Below, in pieces: positions 10,934 through 25,400 of a DNA stretch of 64,000 nucleotides. Source of the DNA: Acacia acuminata. Its lineage: Eukaryota; Streptophyta; Magnoliopsida; Fabales; Fabaceae. Location: the NCBI GenBank assembly GCA_019022655.1, contig JAFJYI010000274.1, forward strand, positions 62,001 through 126,000. The letters run 5' to 3'. The notes under the pieces were generated by a model. That model was not told the origin of the DNA. It ran no database searches and worked only from the letters and a program-made list of their open reading frames with translations. A program made the translations under genes and the position numbers. Positions within the stretch are counted from its first letter, which is position 1. Each line of letters opens with the position of its first letter.

Positions 10934-13900
10934 CTACCTAGCTGAGAGGGTACTCATTGAATCAAGCTGCCCAGAATGATGATTGATTGGAAGGCCTTGT
11001 GAACCATTTGAATTGGCATGATCTATCTCCATACCCAAACATTCTTTTAGTTCATTCAACAAATAACTAATGTCTGGCCTTTGGATGGGCTGTGGTTCAA
11101 TGCATGACATTGCAGTCTCAACAGCTCTCCATGCTGAACTAACTTGGAATTCACCATTCAACCTTTGATCAACAATGCCATGTATATCCCGACACTGAAT
11201 TTTTGGGCGGATCCAATCAATTATAAAATCAGGATCATCAAGTTGTCTTCTAATCGGGGGATGCCCTGTGATTAGTTGAAGAAGAATCATCCCAAAACTA
11301 TAGATATCACTTCTTTTATCTAGCTTTCCAGATCTGTGAAATCTGTAATGCCAAAAATAAATTAGTCTATTATACTTTTTTTTCTGGATTAATATACTTA
11401 TGTTTATTCCTACATTCTTGCATCCACAAGTCTATTTAATTGAGTTCCTAACAATCAGTAGCAAATAATTATTCATTAATATTCAAATGATGCATAGACT
11501 TACTCAGGATCAATATAACCAGGTGTACCAGCTGGCTGAGTTGATAGATGAGAATCTATTTCGTTTATGAATGCTCTTGACAATCCAAAGTCAGCAATTT
11601 TGGCTACCATGAACTTATTTAATAAAATGTTGGATGGCTTCAAGTCTCTATGGATTATAGGAGTCTTACAACCATTATGAAGATATTCCAATCCTGCAAC
11701 CACATCATATCATATCATGAATTTATTTAATGAAAAGTGATTTTTAGAGAGAAGATCAAAGATTCTATAACCTTTAGCTGCATCAACGGCAACTTCAAGT
11801 CTATCGCTCCACTTTAAAACATTTTGGTTTTTCTCTGCAAGCATCAATTTGTTCATCAAGAAAATGTGCCTCACGGGCCAAGATATGTACATGATGATTT
11901 TGTTATTCAATAAGTTCTAACATGACTATTTAATTTTGACTATACCAACTCAATTTTTTGTCAGTTACACTTAGTCCACCTTTAGAAGATTAGGGCGCAA
12001 GACCAATCAAATTGGGGCACAAATGAGAATAAGGAAAAGCATGGTCAGAGACGTATTTTCAATTAAATATACGTTTGTGGGTAGCTGAGAATGGAAGTGA
12101 GAATAGTTTTTCTTCTACAACTGAAAATACTTTTCTTTTCCTCTCTTGTGCGCTTCTGTTGTGTGCCATATTCGAAGTCTAGTTATATGATATAAGACAA
12201 ACCTGACAATAATCCGCCGAGGTCTCCAAGTTCCATATATTCATAAATCAATGCTCTGACATCGTTTTCATCGCAAAACCCAACAAGTGCAACTAAGTTT
12301 CTATGATGCATTAGTGGTAAGAGTTGAGCCTACAAGTAAAGAAAGCTCTATCATTATTAAAATTCTGACACCAAACACGAATATATTTACTATTGAGTCA
12401 TTGAAAAATAAATTTTGAAAACTATGTACTTGACTTTTATTTCCAACCTCTGATTGAAATTCCTTATGTCCCTGTTTTGAAGATGGGGAAAGTAACTTCA
12501 CAGCAACCTGTGTATCATCTTCTAAAGTGCCAAGGTAAACTTTCCCAAACCCTCCTTCTCCAATTGTGGTTTTGAAATTGTTTGTGATACGGAGAACCTC
12601 TGAGTAAGAAAAAGCTTGATTCTTTGGTTTTAGAACTTTCTTCTTCCGGGATTTGGCACACAAAACTGCATTGTTAATCAAAATATCTTGACACTACATA
12701 AAATCAACTAGTCCAATGAAATGATAGCATACATAAAATCCAAACCTGTTTTCATTTTAAATCTCCAGATCACCAAAGATACGAGGACAGTGACAATGGC
12801 CAAAGACGAAAGTGATGCAATCAGTGGAATCTCAAACTTCTTGTGTTCTTTGCACGAATTTGTCAGACAATATAGACCTGGATTATTGCCCACACTAGCA
12901 AAATGCTGTGTTAGACTTGACTAGTATTGGCCCAACTTGCTTGAGAGAGGACTGATTAAAGTAGAATCTGATAATTTAGAAATGCAAACCTAATCTCCAA
13001 ATTAGCCTTTTCCCTCAAAGCCTTGGGAATTGAACCAGTGAGCTTATTTCCCGTAACACTACTGTAAGATGGGAAAATCGTAAAGAAAATGGGGATATTA
13101 ATACACTTGGCTTCACAATCCCAGAATGAAAACTGTAATGCAATAATATTTGCTAGGCGGCGCCGTACATGAATTTCAAATTAGCAAGAGTTGCAAGAAA
13201 TTCTGGTAGGGGTCCAGTCAGTTCATTGTGTGACAAATCCCTATGAACAAGACGCAAGTGTTATTCATAATGTTGAACAGCCTGATTAATTAATTGATAG
13301 TATTTGAATAATATTTAGAGTATATAAAATGAAACAACTTACAAGGACTCCAACTTTTCCAAACTAGCAAACGATGGAGCTATTGCTCCAGTGAGTTTGC
13401 TTGAGCTCAAGTTCCTACAATTTATATATTTCACAATTTTGCCAAAGTTAACAAACTAAACGAGTGAAACATAATGGAAGGGAATCAACAGCTCATATGT
13501 TATGACCAAAGCATTGCAAGATTTTGGTCTTTGGACATATTGGAATAGAAAAAGGCAAAAGCTTACCTTTAGTCATTTAACTATAAACAATGTTTCATTT
13601 TAATTAGTCCCTTAATTTATAAGATGTTTTTAACTTTTAAGTCATTTAACCCTAACACTGGTAACAAAATCTGTTGACATTGAAATTTTAAACATTGACA
13701 AAATATTCTCAAATATTGACATATGAAGTTTAATTTTCAAAATAAGAATGGTAGTTACAAAATACCATCTATTGAGACTAACGGATACAGAGTAAAGGTA
13801 AAAGACTAAAAAGATACTTCTTAAAACTAAGGGAGACCAAACTAAAACTTTTTATAAAGTCCGATCACAAAAAATGTATTTTTACGAATATAAATTTCTA

Positions 13901-14734
13901 ACACTATTGTTCATGCCATACAATCGGGCAATTTACTGTTCTCTTAAACTATATATTGGTATAAAAGATATTATATTGTTCACGAATTATTGAAATTAAA
14001 TATAACAAATCAAACGCAAGAGCAGTATTGAAGTATAACTTACAAGGAAATGATTCTGATATTATTGCCATAGCTGCAATTCAAACGGTCCCAAGCTAAT
14101 TTAGATGGAACACATGGGTCACCTTGCCAACCGATTTTGGAGATCCCATAGATTTGCTTGATTTCCTTGATAGCTTTAACTACAATCATAATTTCCAAAA
14201 GTAAATTATTGATAACTACGACAAAAAAATGATGAAAAAGTAACAATAAAGGAATTACCGTCTTGTGCAGCTGTAGGGAAATTCGGTTGCGGGAGGACTT
14301 TATAAATTTCAAAAGCATTTAGGATAGGAGGAGCATCTGAATCAGATGCTGCTTTGATAGTGACGTTTATATAACCTTTATTAGTGAACTTATTGGAACT
14401 TAGGGTGACAGGCTTCAAATATTCAAGAGTAAGTATCTGAGAGGGGGAATTCTCATCACCAAAAGTGACATTGATGATTCTCTTGTGGCCAGGAGGAAGC
14501 TTTACAATTTCAGCAAAGTGAAGGAACATATAATATTGGTTGGATATATCCCCATAACTCGCATTTAAAGTCAAGAGATTGGAATGATTCTGGGGTTGTA
14601 GTGCTGTGCGTAATACTTCTGATGGCAGTTTATAAAGGGATTCCTCTACCTTTGGTTCTACACTTGTTTGTAAGACATCCCCTTTGGTATTATCACCTGT
14701 AAACCATAAGCGACCGTATACATCGTCTTCGAAC
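10934..14734 (-). CDS. Receptor kinase exons 3-13: malectin-like C-half, LRRs, TM and kinase
   Basis: Exon 3 (residues about 228-386) completes the malectin-like domain ('FLHFAEI', 'INVTIKAASDSDAPPILNA'). Exon 4 has the 'GWQGDPCVP' cysteine motif. Exons 5-7 are each exactly 72 bases, one 24-residue LRR apiece ('LDLSHNELTGPLPEFLATL'). Exon 8 holds the cap 'GNNPGLYCL' and a membrane helix at about residues 526-547. The kinase starts with 'GEGGFGKVYLG' (about 589-599) and the ATP lysine in 'VAVK' (about 610), then 'HRDLKPSN' (catalytic Asp about 706), 'DFG' (about 724) and 'GTPGYIDPE', so it is an RD kinase with all core residues. The stop is at 10936-10934. Exons 3-13 are compact, with introns of about 70-630 bases. 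Confidence 0.85.
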
Positions 14735-16040
14735 CTGTATATTCAAAAATAGTTAAGCAAATTATAATAATCTCATTTTTTTTAAGAGCTCAAGACATCT
14801 AACATATCAAAATACACACACACAAAAAAATTAGGAGGCTAATCTGGACCAGATGCAGGTCATTAAACGGTGTCTTGGCAGTTCTATATGGCTTATGGGT
14901 AGATTCTGAGAGGTGGAATTTGCGAAAAAAAATAGTTCTGCACTTTACGATTTGTTTTCATTACTTTATATCAGTAAAAATAAATACATAACGGTTATAA
15001 TAATTAGTCATAGAGTATGATTATTAAATACTTTTTTTTTAATACATAACATTTGATAACCGTCATATATAATATGACGGGATTCTTAAAAAAATTATTT
15101 GATAATATTTGATGATAACAAAAAACCGTTATACTTTTTTCAAGAATACTCAATGGTTAAAAATGATAACCATCATATATAAGAAGATGAGATTATGAAA
15201 ATGTCATATACAAGAAAGTGAGATTCTAAAAAAAATTATTTGACAAAATATATATTACGATTCTTCACAAAGAACCATTAACTATTATTTAATATAAATA
15301 AAGATGGAATTCTAAAAGATATCATATTTAAGGAGGTGTGATCCTAAAAAATATAATATAACCATACACACAGTTCTTCACAAAGAACCATTAAGTATTC
15401 TTTAATATGAATAAAGGTGAGATTATGAAAGGAGGTGGGATCCTAAAAAAAAATTGGCAATACATTTTAGTTCTTCACAAAGAACCTTTAAGTATTCTTT
15501 AATATAGACCAAGGCAGGATTTTGAAAAAATAAAATAAAAAATAAAAAATTGGCAATACATTACAATTCTTTATTAAAAACCGTTAAGTATTCTTTAATA
15601 TGAAAACGTGGAATTCTGAAAAATATCAAACAAAAGGAGGTGGGATTTCGAAAAAAATTCTATTTGACAACACTCTTCAACTCCTTCTCAAACACTTTTT
15701 GATCTTTCCTAAGGTCTTATCCTCCACCACAACCATGGATCTTCACTCCACAGTTCCTTTGTCTTGTGATTCTTCCTCATGTAACCTCTCTTTTTTTTTT
15801 CAATTATTATTTTTAGTTTTATTTATATTTTTATATAATGAGAGCTCACTAGTTGATTCTCAAGGTTATCGATCAGGATTACAATATCTAATAGACTAAT
15901 ATGATGATGACCATTGATTTGAAAATTAAAAGAGCAAAAAAAATGTATGAGAAAAGTAGAGAACACGGAAAAGATGATCAGATAAAAAGCTAATTTTGTT
16001 TATTGTTGAGCATCTCAAGTTACTAAACTTTAGAAACCCA

Positions 16041-16075
<35 letters not shown>

Positions 16076-16449
16076 TTTTCATATTTATATTATGCTTTTG
16101 CAATTAAAAGATGTGACAGGAACTCTTGGAGCAGTGATATGTGATCTATGAACAATCTACGACAAAGGCATTGGAGAATATTGTGAAATTTCTTATTAAT
16201 TGATTTTCTTTTAGAATTCAAAAAATTATAAGATAATTTTCTATTGTGAGAGTGTTTAATTTCTTTTAAATTGTATGTTTATCAATAATATATTGAATTT
16301 TGAATAACATAAATATAAGTTTTTTATTTAATATTATTATCTTGTTATTATCAATTATTATATTGTGTTCTATGTAATAAATAGTAATAGTAAAAATAAA
16401 TAATAATAAAAAATAACTATATATTATATAAAAAAAATTAAGCCAATGC

Positions 16450-16484
<35 letters not shown>

Positions 16485-19400
16485 GTTATGTATGGCCTCA
16501 ATATATTATGGTTTGGAACCCTTATATATTTGATCTAAGCATATATAGCATCTTCACATATAATAGTTTTAAAACCATCATATATGTGTGATTCTGTACT
16601 AGTGTATTATGCATGTAATATTTCCAGTTCTTGACATGCATTGAATCATATTGATCTGATGTGTAGGCTTTGATCTTTTCCCAAGACATACAAGGGTCCA
16701 AGCATCAATAGAAGGAAGGTTAATGGAAAATAAAGAAGAAATGACAAAGCTTCATGATATCAAACTTTATCCATATTCTTATATGCTTGGTTGTTGCTTG
16801 CATGAATTGACATTTTTGTTATATTTATATGATTAGGACTGGTAAGTAAATTCCAGTCCAATTCTGATGAAGATCATGGAAAAGCGGTGAAGAAGATCTA
16901 GGGATACTTGAAGGTTGCGTCTGGTTATGGACTATATCATGAAGGAAGTGTTCTACTCCTAGCGGGATAATCTGGTGTAGATCTAGGCAGAGATGAAGAG
17001 TGAAGATTGGATTTAGGATGTACCTTCTTGCTGAATAATGATGTCGTATAATGTAGTAGCAACAAGCATACGGGCATTGTCTTACACTCTATGGGAGCTA
17101 AGTTTGTAGCATGTAGCTTAGCAATATAAGAGGCTGCTGGGTGGAGAGGTTTATTGAACATATTGGATTTGGACACTAGTACAATAAATAGCTTTTACTT
17201 CCCTTAAAAACATCACTTTTTAAAAAAGGAAAATAAAAAATAAAGATGGTGGCATTTTGTAATTTTGTGAAGGTTTTTGGCGTCTCAATTTAAAAATGCA
17301 ACGCCAAAAATAGACTTTTGGTGTCCCAATATGAAAAAAGGACGCCAAAAGTAGTGCTTTTGGCATCCTTTTTTTCCTATTGGGATGCTAAAATTACTCT
17401 TTAGGCATCCCAATTTAAAATTGAGATATATGTGCCTCGAGTCAAATGTGTCTTTGACCTCAAGTTAAGTTTTTGAAATGTTTTAAATGAACTCTTTTTA
17501 ACTCCAGTTATTTATGTCTGTGCCTCGAGTCATTTTGGTCCAAAGTTTTAAAGTTGAAGTTTTGCGCTAAAATCTTGAAATCATAATTTTTGACTCTTGG
17601 GTATCAAGTTATTGCCTCAAGTCAATGACTCAAGGCAATTATTTTTTAACTCCGTGCAGTTTTTCGACTTGACTATTCTTTCCATAGAAAGCCTTTAACT
17701 TTTACATATCAAGTCATTAACTCAATGCAAATACTTGTTGACTCAAGTTAAGTTTTTCAACTTGCGTTTTTCAAAGACATCGGTTTTAACTTTTCAATAT
17801 CAAGTCATTACCCCAAGTCATTGACTCAAGGCAATTAACTTTTGACTTCAAGTTAAGTTGTTCAACTCGTGCATCTCAAAGAGAAAGTTTTTAGCTTTTG
17901 AATATCAAGTTATTGTCTCAAGTCACTGACTCAAGGCAATTATTTCTTACCTCAATCAAGTTGCAATTTCCTTCAACTTGAGTTTTTAACTCTTGGAAAA
18001 TGAAATTGCCTCCAGCCAAAATATCAAGTTAATTTCTTCCGGACTTTAACTTTTCTTTAAAGACATACTTGACTCGAGTAAATCATATTCTCACCTCGAG
18101 TCATTACCTCAAGGCAACAACTTTGTAACTAGAAATTAATTTTACAATTTTCAAAATCATCGTCTTCGTACATCTAAATTTCATGGTTGTGGTTTCATTT
18201 CTCTATATCATCACTCATTACTATTCCTAATTGTTTTTTAATCAGTTTCAGATGATTATATCATGGATTAACAACAAATTGTTGTAAAGCAATTAGTGTG
18301 TCAAAACACGTTAAATGCACTTGCCTTATCGAGACACAATCACAGCAATCATACCTCTGAACATTCGAAAGCCATTCCTGCTATTCCAATCTCGTAATAA
18401 ATGTTGTTTCACAACGAGCAAAACAAAAGGAATGAAAGAATGTTGAGATGGTACAAATCCACTTGAGACATTAATGACGAATGTGACTGTCAAAGCTTCA
18501 TCTGCCTAACGGCTATTTCAAAGAGTCACAACAAATAATCTTCAAGCTTCTCCAACAGTTATTAATGGCAATAGCTATAAATATCGGAAGCATTGAATTC
18601 ACCAATTACCGAAACTCTACGCATTCAATTCGAGTTTATTGTAATCTACTGTTTCATTAAGTTCCATTTAATATCTTCAGATATTTTTGTACTTCAGTGA
18701 TTATCACTTATATACTCAGTGAGGAATTTAAACTCTATTTGATTATTTGTTTTAGTTGTTAAATCTTAAGTTTGTGGAACCTTAAGTGTGGGTGTACGAT
18801 TACAACTTGTAAGGGGGAATGAGTCCTAGTGTGTGAGAGGATCATCCAGAGTTATAGAGTTGTAATTGTGTTTTTGTTTTTGAAGATTTAGTAAAAATCC
18901 CAGAGTGTCTAGGGACTGGACACAGATCAAAGATTTGGACCAAATGAGGATAATTTCTCTATGTCATTTTCTCTGTATCTCTGTCTCTGTTTTATTGCTT
19001 TCATCTTATCCGCGAAAAATATTTTTAAAACACCTATTCACCCCCCTCTAGATGATATTCTATTTTCAATTTTTGTTGAGCCTATTGTTCTACCTCCCTC
19101 TAAGAATTTTGATTATTCCATCCCTCTTCAAAATGATCAACCTATCAGCTGTAGGCCTTATAGATATGGCCTTATCCAAAAAACTGAAATTGAATCTCAG
19201 ATTCAACAAATGCTTTGTAATGGGGCTATCCGTGATAGTTCTAGTGATTTTGTTGCTCCTATAGTTCTGGTACAAAAGAAGGAAGGTACTTGGAGGTTTT
19301 GTATGGATTATAGCAATTTGAATGAGACCACTATTAAGAACAAATTTCTAATTCCAATTATTGTTGAATTGTTAAATGAGCTAACCGAAGCTACTTTTTT

Positions 19401-22400
19401 TTTTCTCTAAACTTGATTTGCACGCTGCGTATCATCATATTCGCATGAAAGTAGAAGGTATTGCTAAGACTGCTTTTCGCACTCATGAGGGGTTATATGA
19501 ATTGTTGGTTATGCCCTTCAGTCACACAAAAGCTCCAGTGACTTTCCAAGGGTTCATGAATTTTGTTTTTAAGCCTTTTATGCGTAAATTCATCCTAGTC
19601 CTCTTTGATTACATTTTGGTCTATAGCAAAGATTGGTACTCTCACTAGCAACACTTAGAGACTACACTATTCGTTTTAAGAAAGCAAAAGTTTTTTGCTA
19701 AAGCTTCAAAATGTACCTTTGCTACCATAAAAATTGATTACTTGGGTCATCTTATTTATGCCCAAGGCATTCAAGCTGATCCTCAGGAGCTAGCAGCCAT
19801 TTCTTCGTGGCCAATACCCTATTCTCTTCGGGAATTGCGTGGATTCCTTGGCCTTACAAGTTATTATCATCATTTCATTAAGAATTTTGGCTCTATTAGT
19901 AGGCCTTTGACTGACTTATCAAAAAAGCATGAAAAGTTTATATGGACTCTAGAGGCTACTTCAGCTTTTCAACTTCTTAAGGAAGTTATAATGTCACCTC
20001 CGGTCCTTGCTTTGCTAACTTTTATTGAAACTTTTGTTACTGAGATAGATGCATCTAGTTCTAGTTTGGGGGCGATTTTGTCTCAAAATGGCCATCCTTT
20101 AGCTTATGCTAGTAAGAGCCTTGCTTCCTCTAAGCGCCATTTGTCCACTTATGAGCAGGAAGTTCTTGCTATTCTTTTTGCAGTAAAACACCACTTATGC
20201 GCAGGAAGTTCTCGCTATTCTTTTTGCAGTAAAACAATGGTGTTATTATCTGTGAGGTCTCAAATTTATTATCCATATTGATCATTTGTTAGTTCTCGGT
20301 TTTAAATTTTGATGATAACAACCACTTGCCACATAAGAGAACTTAATGATTCAAGACAACTCAAGTTTATTCTTGTAAAACTTTAGTTCTCAATCTGTTA
20401 TTAAAACTGCCTTAAGTCATGAAGTTAAACAACTCAAGTTCTCCGTAAAACAACTTGAGTTCTAGTTTTCAAAGTCAATACAAGAGTGCTCCAACGGCTA
20501 GTTCTACTCTTTCTAGAATAATCTGATAACAACTCGAGTTATGGTATAACAACTCGAGTTCCTAGTAAACTTCTGAGGTATCTTTTCCAGTCTTGTCATT
20601 GCTCGATAAATGCTATGAAAAGGCAAGTTGGTAGTAGCATTAGATCGCGCAATTCATAGATATTTGCTTACAGTCTTTCATGCTTGATGGTATTGGTGGA
20701 CATTCAGGTATTCATTCTACTTTTAAGCGACTTTCTTCTTTTTTTTCTATTGAAAAAAATGTTCGTAATTTTGTGCATAAATGCACTATTTGCCAATGCT
20801 TTCAACCTGAATTGGTAGCTTCTTCAGCTCTTCTTCAACCCTTTCCTATGCCAGAACATGTGTGGTCTGAATTATCCATGGATTTTATTAGCGGTCTTCC
20901 AAAATCTTATGCTAAACCACCATTTTGGTTGTGGTCGATAGATTGTCTAAAGCTGCTTATTGTATGGGTCTTAAACATCCTTTTATAGCTATGGATGTCG
21001 CCACTATTTTTATGGATAATGTTATCAAGTTACATGGTTTTCCTAAGTCTATTGTTACCGATAGAGATCCTATTTCTTGTGGGAAATTTTGGAATGAATT
21101 ATTTCGCTTGTATGGAGTCAATCTTCAATATTCATATGCCTATCACCCTCAAACGGATGGGCAAACGGAAGTTCTTAATCATTGCTTGGAGTGCATCTCC
21201 GTTGCATGACTGGTGACTTTCCTAAGTAATGGGTCAAATGGCTTTCCTTAGCCGAATTGTGGTATAACACCACTTTTCACTCAGCCATTAGCATGACTCC
21301 ATTTGAGGCTGCTTATGGTATGGCTCCCCCAGTACATCTTCCTTATATTGCTGGGGACTCTTCTAATGACTTGGTGGATCGCACTTGTCTGTCTCATGAA
21401 ATTGTCTTACAGCTTTCTCAAAGGCCATTTGTTGAAGGCACAACATCAAATGGTGCAATAAAGACGTCTTCATTTTTAACTTCAAATCTTTTCCAAAGAA
21501 GATGTCTATAAGACTAGAGTTTAGAAGAGTAAACTCGAGTTGTAAACTCCAGTTTGCTTGAACAAACTCTAGTTTAAAGTGCTCTGTTTTGAAATCATCT
21601 TACTTGAATTTGTGAAATCTTCATGAATGATCTATGTACTTCTTATCATCTCTCATTACTATTCCTAACTATGTTTAATCAGTTTGTTAGTGAGTTTGAG
21701 ATGATCAAATGAGTATTAGACTAAGAATTAAGCATAAAGCAAAAGATGATGTCAGAACATTTATTGCTGGTCCAGAAAACTTAGCACCCTTTTGGAAAAT
21801 CATTCTCTAGACATTCTAAAGGTTTAAATGTTTTCTTTCCTCTTCTGAAAGCCATATCATCCAACGGATTTATTTCAAGGAAAGTCAACAAGAATGTCTG
21901 AGCACCTAGATTAAACCAAAGCATGAGAGAGAATGGACCTACTTGCAACTTAAGAGCTTTATTAATGTCTCCAACAGTCACATTAATGTTTCCAATGGTC
22001 ATTTAATGCTTCCAACATATATAAGTTGAAGCATTCAATTCTCAACAACCACCAGAATATAGAGAACAAAAATCTATCAAAGTTTCATTTGCATTTACTA
22101 TTTTCTACTCAACTGTAAAGTATCTTCTGATACATTGATCTTCAGTGATTATTTCATCTACTCTTTAAGAGAGTTTTTTATTGATTATCATTCATTGTAA
22201 AATATCAAAGTTGTGGGACTTTGAGATTGGATTATCAGTTTACAACTTGTAGGGGGTGTATCCTAGTGAGAGGATAACTTTTGAGTACAAAGTGTATAAT
22301 TGATTATTGTGATAGTGAAAATCCCAGAGTGTCTGGGGACTGAACGTTGGTCAAGAGTTAAGACCGAACTAGTATAAATCTTCTTGTGTCAAGCTCTTTC

Positions 22401-25400
22401 TCTCCCTCTCTATTATACCCTGTTTTGTGCACCATTTCCAGAATCTTTCAAAAAGTTTTTAAAATCCCCAATTCACCCCCACTCTTGGTGATTTCCTCCA
22501 TTTACACCTTCCACAACTAGCTAGAGTGCATCCGGTATTTCATGTTTCTCTTCTTAAGAAACATGTTGGCCCTTTTACTCCAATTATGCAGTCACTTCCA
22601 CCAACAAATGACCAAGGCCAATTCGCACTTGAACTGAAAGCAATTTTATGTCGCCAGGTTGTTTGTCACTACAACCTTCCTGTTACTCAAATATTAGTCT
22701 AGTGGAAATTGCGGCAACCTAACAATGCCACTTGGGAGGACCTTTCGGTCATCCAGGCCCAATTTCCTCATTCCTCAACTATTGCAACTCCTGCTACTGA
22801 AATCCTTGTGGACAAGGATTCTTTTTGAGGGGGGAGTATTGATATATATGTATTTCCTAGTGGGGAATTTATAGTAAATAATCAGCGGGGAATTCCATAG
22901 TTAGTTAGAAGAGAGAGAGAGAGAAAGAAAGAGAGTAGTAATGACGTGGCTAGGCTGAGGGAATATACATGGTGTACATTATCATTTATTGCTTTTGTGA
23001 ATGAATTATTTCTACTTTTCTCTCTATTTCTTCTATGTGCTATCAAATATTATGCTAGGAAAGCAATCGATCCATATCAAAATGATATATGGATGAAAGG
23101 AAGATTACTGGGCATTGTGCATACAAGAGAGGCAAATATGAGCCTTATACTAACTCAGGAGAGATTAAATTAGTCAAGTGAAAGTGATTGTGGATAACTT
23201 TAGGACATCTAAGGCATATTGAAATCAAGCTACACAAAAAATGTTGTTTTGTGTTGGTCCTGTAAAAGGGATATTTAGTACAAATGCATAGATGGACACT
23301 TCATGTCCATAGGGTTACAACTAAAAACTTAGTATAAAAGAAGGAAGAGAAAGAGGCTAGACCAAAGATACACAATCCACCAAGCGTGAATAAGAAATGT
23401 TGGGCTATGACTGATCCACCCTTAGCTTGGTGGATGAGCCTAAGCCCATTAAGTTTTGGGCTCAAGCTGCAACAAAGAAACTTATATGTTGTAGTTAAGC
23501 GTGATATTCCTATTAACCCTTTGTTTTGGGTTCAACTGATAAAAGGGTTAGACACTCTTACCAAAGGGAGAGAGTTCAATCCTGAAGTTGGTCAAGGCGC
23601 TGGGAAAGACATCTTAGCTCTTGGGTGCCTAGGTAAACGCCTGAGGGTAATGGACGACTTGCCCTGCCCAACATTGGTATCACCTAGGAGGAAGGGAGAT
23701 TTCACCCTGCTCTTTGATCATGGGTGAGCTCACCCCCTTCCTAAAGTTTTCTTTTTAAAAAAAAAAAAAAAAGTGATATTCCCATTATTTTGAATACAAT
23801 GGTGGGAATATTGTGGGAGATTTTTCTGAAAGCACAGACAAGGAGTTAAATTTATATCTTCTTCCGGTGGCATTTGGCTGCCTTTTCCCTGAGTTCTCGA
23901 TCTCCAAAGTGTGCATGCATGTGAGGTATAAGTGAGTCCTTGTTCATACGTGGCCACGTGGGTATTAGTGAAAGTCGGTCGCACAATAGGTACGCCCGAA
24001 AACTCACAGTTTATGATTCAATTTCATTATAAGAAACATATGAAAATATTTATTGAAAAAACATACGTTGTCATTCTCACTTTTAATTTGTAATTGGCAT
24101 GTTTGTGAAACAATATGGCTAAGGCATGCCTTGCATGACTTAAAGTGGTGGTCTACATTGTTCCTAACCTATGATTAATGCAATTTACTATAAGTTTTAT
24201 ATTGTACCCCTCTTGTCTCCATTATAAGTTATATTTCTAACATGTTTTTATCAATGTTTATGAGAACCTCAAAAGTAATTAATTCTGTAAAACTTTATCA
24301 AGTTTTCAACTTTTTACCTGGTAAATGTACATGCTCTTCTTTTCCTATATGCACAAAGGCAAAATGAGGTTGTTCTTTGGTCTTACTATAAGTTACATCA
24401 TTAAATTTTTCATGTAAAATAATACTACCTCTAGTCTTAATTATAAGACTTAGTTGACTTTCTTTAGATAGATTAAGGAAGCTAAAAAAGTTACTTAATC
24501 ATTTCATATATTGTGTACCTTTAGATTATATATTACTCCTTCCGGTCCAAATTATAAGAACACATTTTGGAGTTAGTTTTGGTCCTAATTATAAGAGTAA
24601 GTTTTAACTTTTGTCAATTTTTTCCTATAATACCCCTATTTATACTTCTCTCATTATGAAGTACTATATATGAATATAATTATAGTTTAACAAAAATGAT
24701 TTTGTTAAAATATACTCTAATTAAATAAAGATATGTATCTTACGTTGTTTATGTGACGTATGGTCAAAAAGGTGTTCTGAAATCAGAGACGTATTAGTGT
24801 TCCTTAACATGTTAGCATTATATATATAAATCTCAAGCCATATTATTACTTGCAGTGTTAGGGTTCAGCACTTTCTTCTTCACTTTTAATTGAGAAATTG
24901 TGAGTCACAGATTTTCTGAAGTATGGTTTGACTCTAAGCTTTGTGAGAAAAACAAACCGGGTATCAATTTCTACCTTGATGAAATTATCAATTTTAAATA
25001 GGGGTAATTTTTGGAAAATAATTATAATTAACTAATTTAACTTCTCTCCTTAATCTCTCCAAATTATGGTAAATAGTTCCTATAATTAGGACCGGAGGGA
25101 GTAGTTTATTAGTCAAACTAATTAATTTGAAGAAAAAATAAAAATAAAAATACTCTAAAATAATTTAATTAGCTTCCTTAATTTCTCCAAAAAAGTGAAC
25201 TATGTCTTATAATTAAGTCCGGAAGGAGTATATAATTTTACTCTTCATTTATTATTATATAGACTCTGTACTCATGTGATATAGTGTACATTAAATAGGG
25301 GTAAATTCACTACAGTACCTAATTACCAAAGTGAAATTATGTTTTGATTATAAATTACCAAAATGTTTTTTACACTTGTTATTTTTCTATTATTAGTTTG

